64,000 bases of DNA from Gnetum montanum (Eukaryota; Streptophyta; Gnetopsida; Gnetales; Gnetaceae). The stretch lies in NCBI GenBank assembly GCA_015680685.1, contig MNCI01002249.1:782424-846423 (forward strand), in the 5' to 3' direction. Below, in pieces: positions 63,479 through 64,000 of this stretch (the stretch's first letter is position 1; each line of letters starts with the position of its first letter). A program made the translations under genes and the position numbers. The notes beneath the pieces were generated by a model that made no database searches, had not been told where the DNA came from, and saw nothing but the letters and a program-made list of their open reading frames with translations.

Positions 63479-63490
63479 GCTCCAATACCA
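63479..63490 (-). promoter_or_regulatory. Putative primer-binding site of the LTR-like element
   Basis: Minus strand tggtattggagc, preceded by gtagcaacacaa. It matches the plant Copia-type initiator-tRNA site at 10 of 12 positions (tggtatcagagc). Confidence 0.6.
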
Positions 63491-63492
63491 TT

Positions 63493-63837
63493 GTGTTGCT
63501 ACATCTAACTTATCATTCAATTCTTACCACTATTAGGGCCCATTAACAATAACAGATTCTGCAATTGTAAACAAAAATTACCACAACAAATCAGTGCAAT
63601 AGAAACAAAAGCAACCACACATCTGAGGCCATCATGAAAGGCAAGAAACCAAAAGTAAGCTCTGAGCCCCTACCAAACTAGGACAAACACCCAAGCAATC
63701 AGTTCTATTACCCTTCATCTCATTTTATACATGTGGTTGCTTTCAAGCTAACCCAAGGTTCACTAAACCTAGACATTCTCCAATCACCTAGAAAATTCCA
63801 GTGGCTAAGATCATTTGCATTGTTATCAATTCCAATA
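63493..63837 (-). mobile_element. LTR-like repeat copy 2 (upstream LTR), without the exon
   Basis: Minus-strand start tattggaattgataacaatg, running to the primer-binding site. At the point equivalent to exon w1 the sequence reads straight through (tctattacccttcatctcat on the plus strand). Confidence 0.7.
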
Positions 63838-64000
63838 GTATGGCCATGTGCTGAGAAAACCATGTTATGAATGTGAAGTTAAATCTTGTGGCTCTATTAT
63901 TTATTTGGTAAATATGGTCTTTTTGTAAGGGATGACCTAGTGCTAGTTATTGGGTTCTTTCTAGATGGTTCTGTATCTGTTTTTAATGTAAAAGTGATTC
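63838..64000. other. Right-edge intron sequence
   Basis: No exon, repeat or signal recognised. It should be part of the ECM29 intron upstream of exon w1. Confidence 0.5.

Larger units (their letters stand above)
62262..63492 (-). mobile_element. Non-coding internal region of a TRIM/LARD-like LTR element
   Basis: No gag or pol frames. On the minus strand, just inside the upstream LTR, tggtattggagc (63479-63490) resembles a Copia primer-binding site, one base off the site at 32664. A minisatellite (62402-62735) occupies the other end. Two copies of aggaactacattccaaccac lie at about 62778 and 62831. Confidence 0.6.

Overview
The window is nuclear DNA of a land plant, most likely a flowering plant with long, transposon-filled introns. 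Evidence: an AT-rich background; GT-AG introns from 90 bp to almost 13 kb; plant-type L1 LINEs with a DUF4283-like ORF1 and a zf-RVT zinc-binding domain after the reverse transcriptase; RTE LINEs; Copia and Gypsy LTR elements; and tRNA-derived SINEs. I cannot name the species.

One host gene dominates. The minus strand carries 26 exons (62123 down to 7535) of a plant ECM29 orthologue, the giant HEAT-repeat adaptor of the 26S proteasome. Every junction obeys GT-AG and every phase matches. The exons join into 1,507 codons ending in a natural stop. The family is about 1,800 residues long, so roughly the first 300 residues lie beyond 64000.

Layout, left to right. 1-1923: the 3' end of a Gypsy-type element with its polypurine tract and the start of its 3' LTR. 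1924-2827: a suspicious inverted duplication bounded by single Ns, probably a misjoined contig. 2828-4600: pieces of another LTR with palindromic TACGC/GCGTA arrays. 4600-7534: AT-rich DNA downstream of ECM29. 7535-23293: the 3' half of ECM29, compact except for the last intron, which holds two L1 remnants and a SINE. 23294-35536: a 12.2-kb intron with a nest of elements: an RTE LINE split by a Copia element (TSD ttaac), whose middle is replaced by a GC-rich L1, followed directly by a second RTE. 35537-37273: five exons. 37274-47808: a 10.5-kb intron with a nearly complete L1 (38873-44745) and a second L1 tail. 47809-48438: three exons. 48439-61288: a 12.9-kb intron with a minus-strand L1 split by an LTR, a separate L1 3' module, SINEs, a hairpin and a sequence gap. 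61289-62123: two exons, the upstream one lying inside a copy of an LTR-like repeat. 62262-63837: the rest of that non-coding LTR element.

The most interesting points are (1) the ECM29 exon embedded in an LTR whose sister LTR lacks exactly that segment; (2) an unfamiliar protein module of about 380 residues after the zinc-binding domain of the L1 family, traceable in four copies; (3) LTR promoters with dense palindromes just upstream of the TATA box; and (4) the exactly datable nested insertion. Several junctions (single Ns, poly-C runs, two N gaps) are probably assembly artefacts and limit what can be said there.
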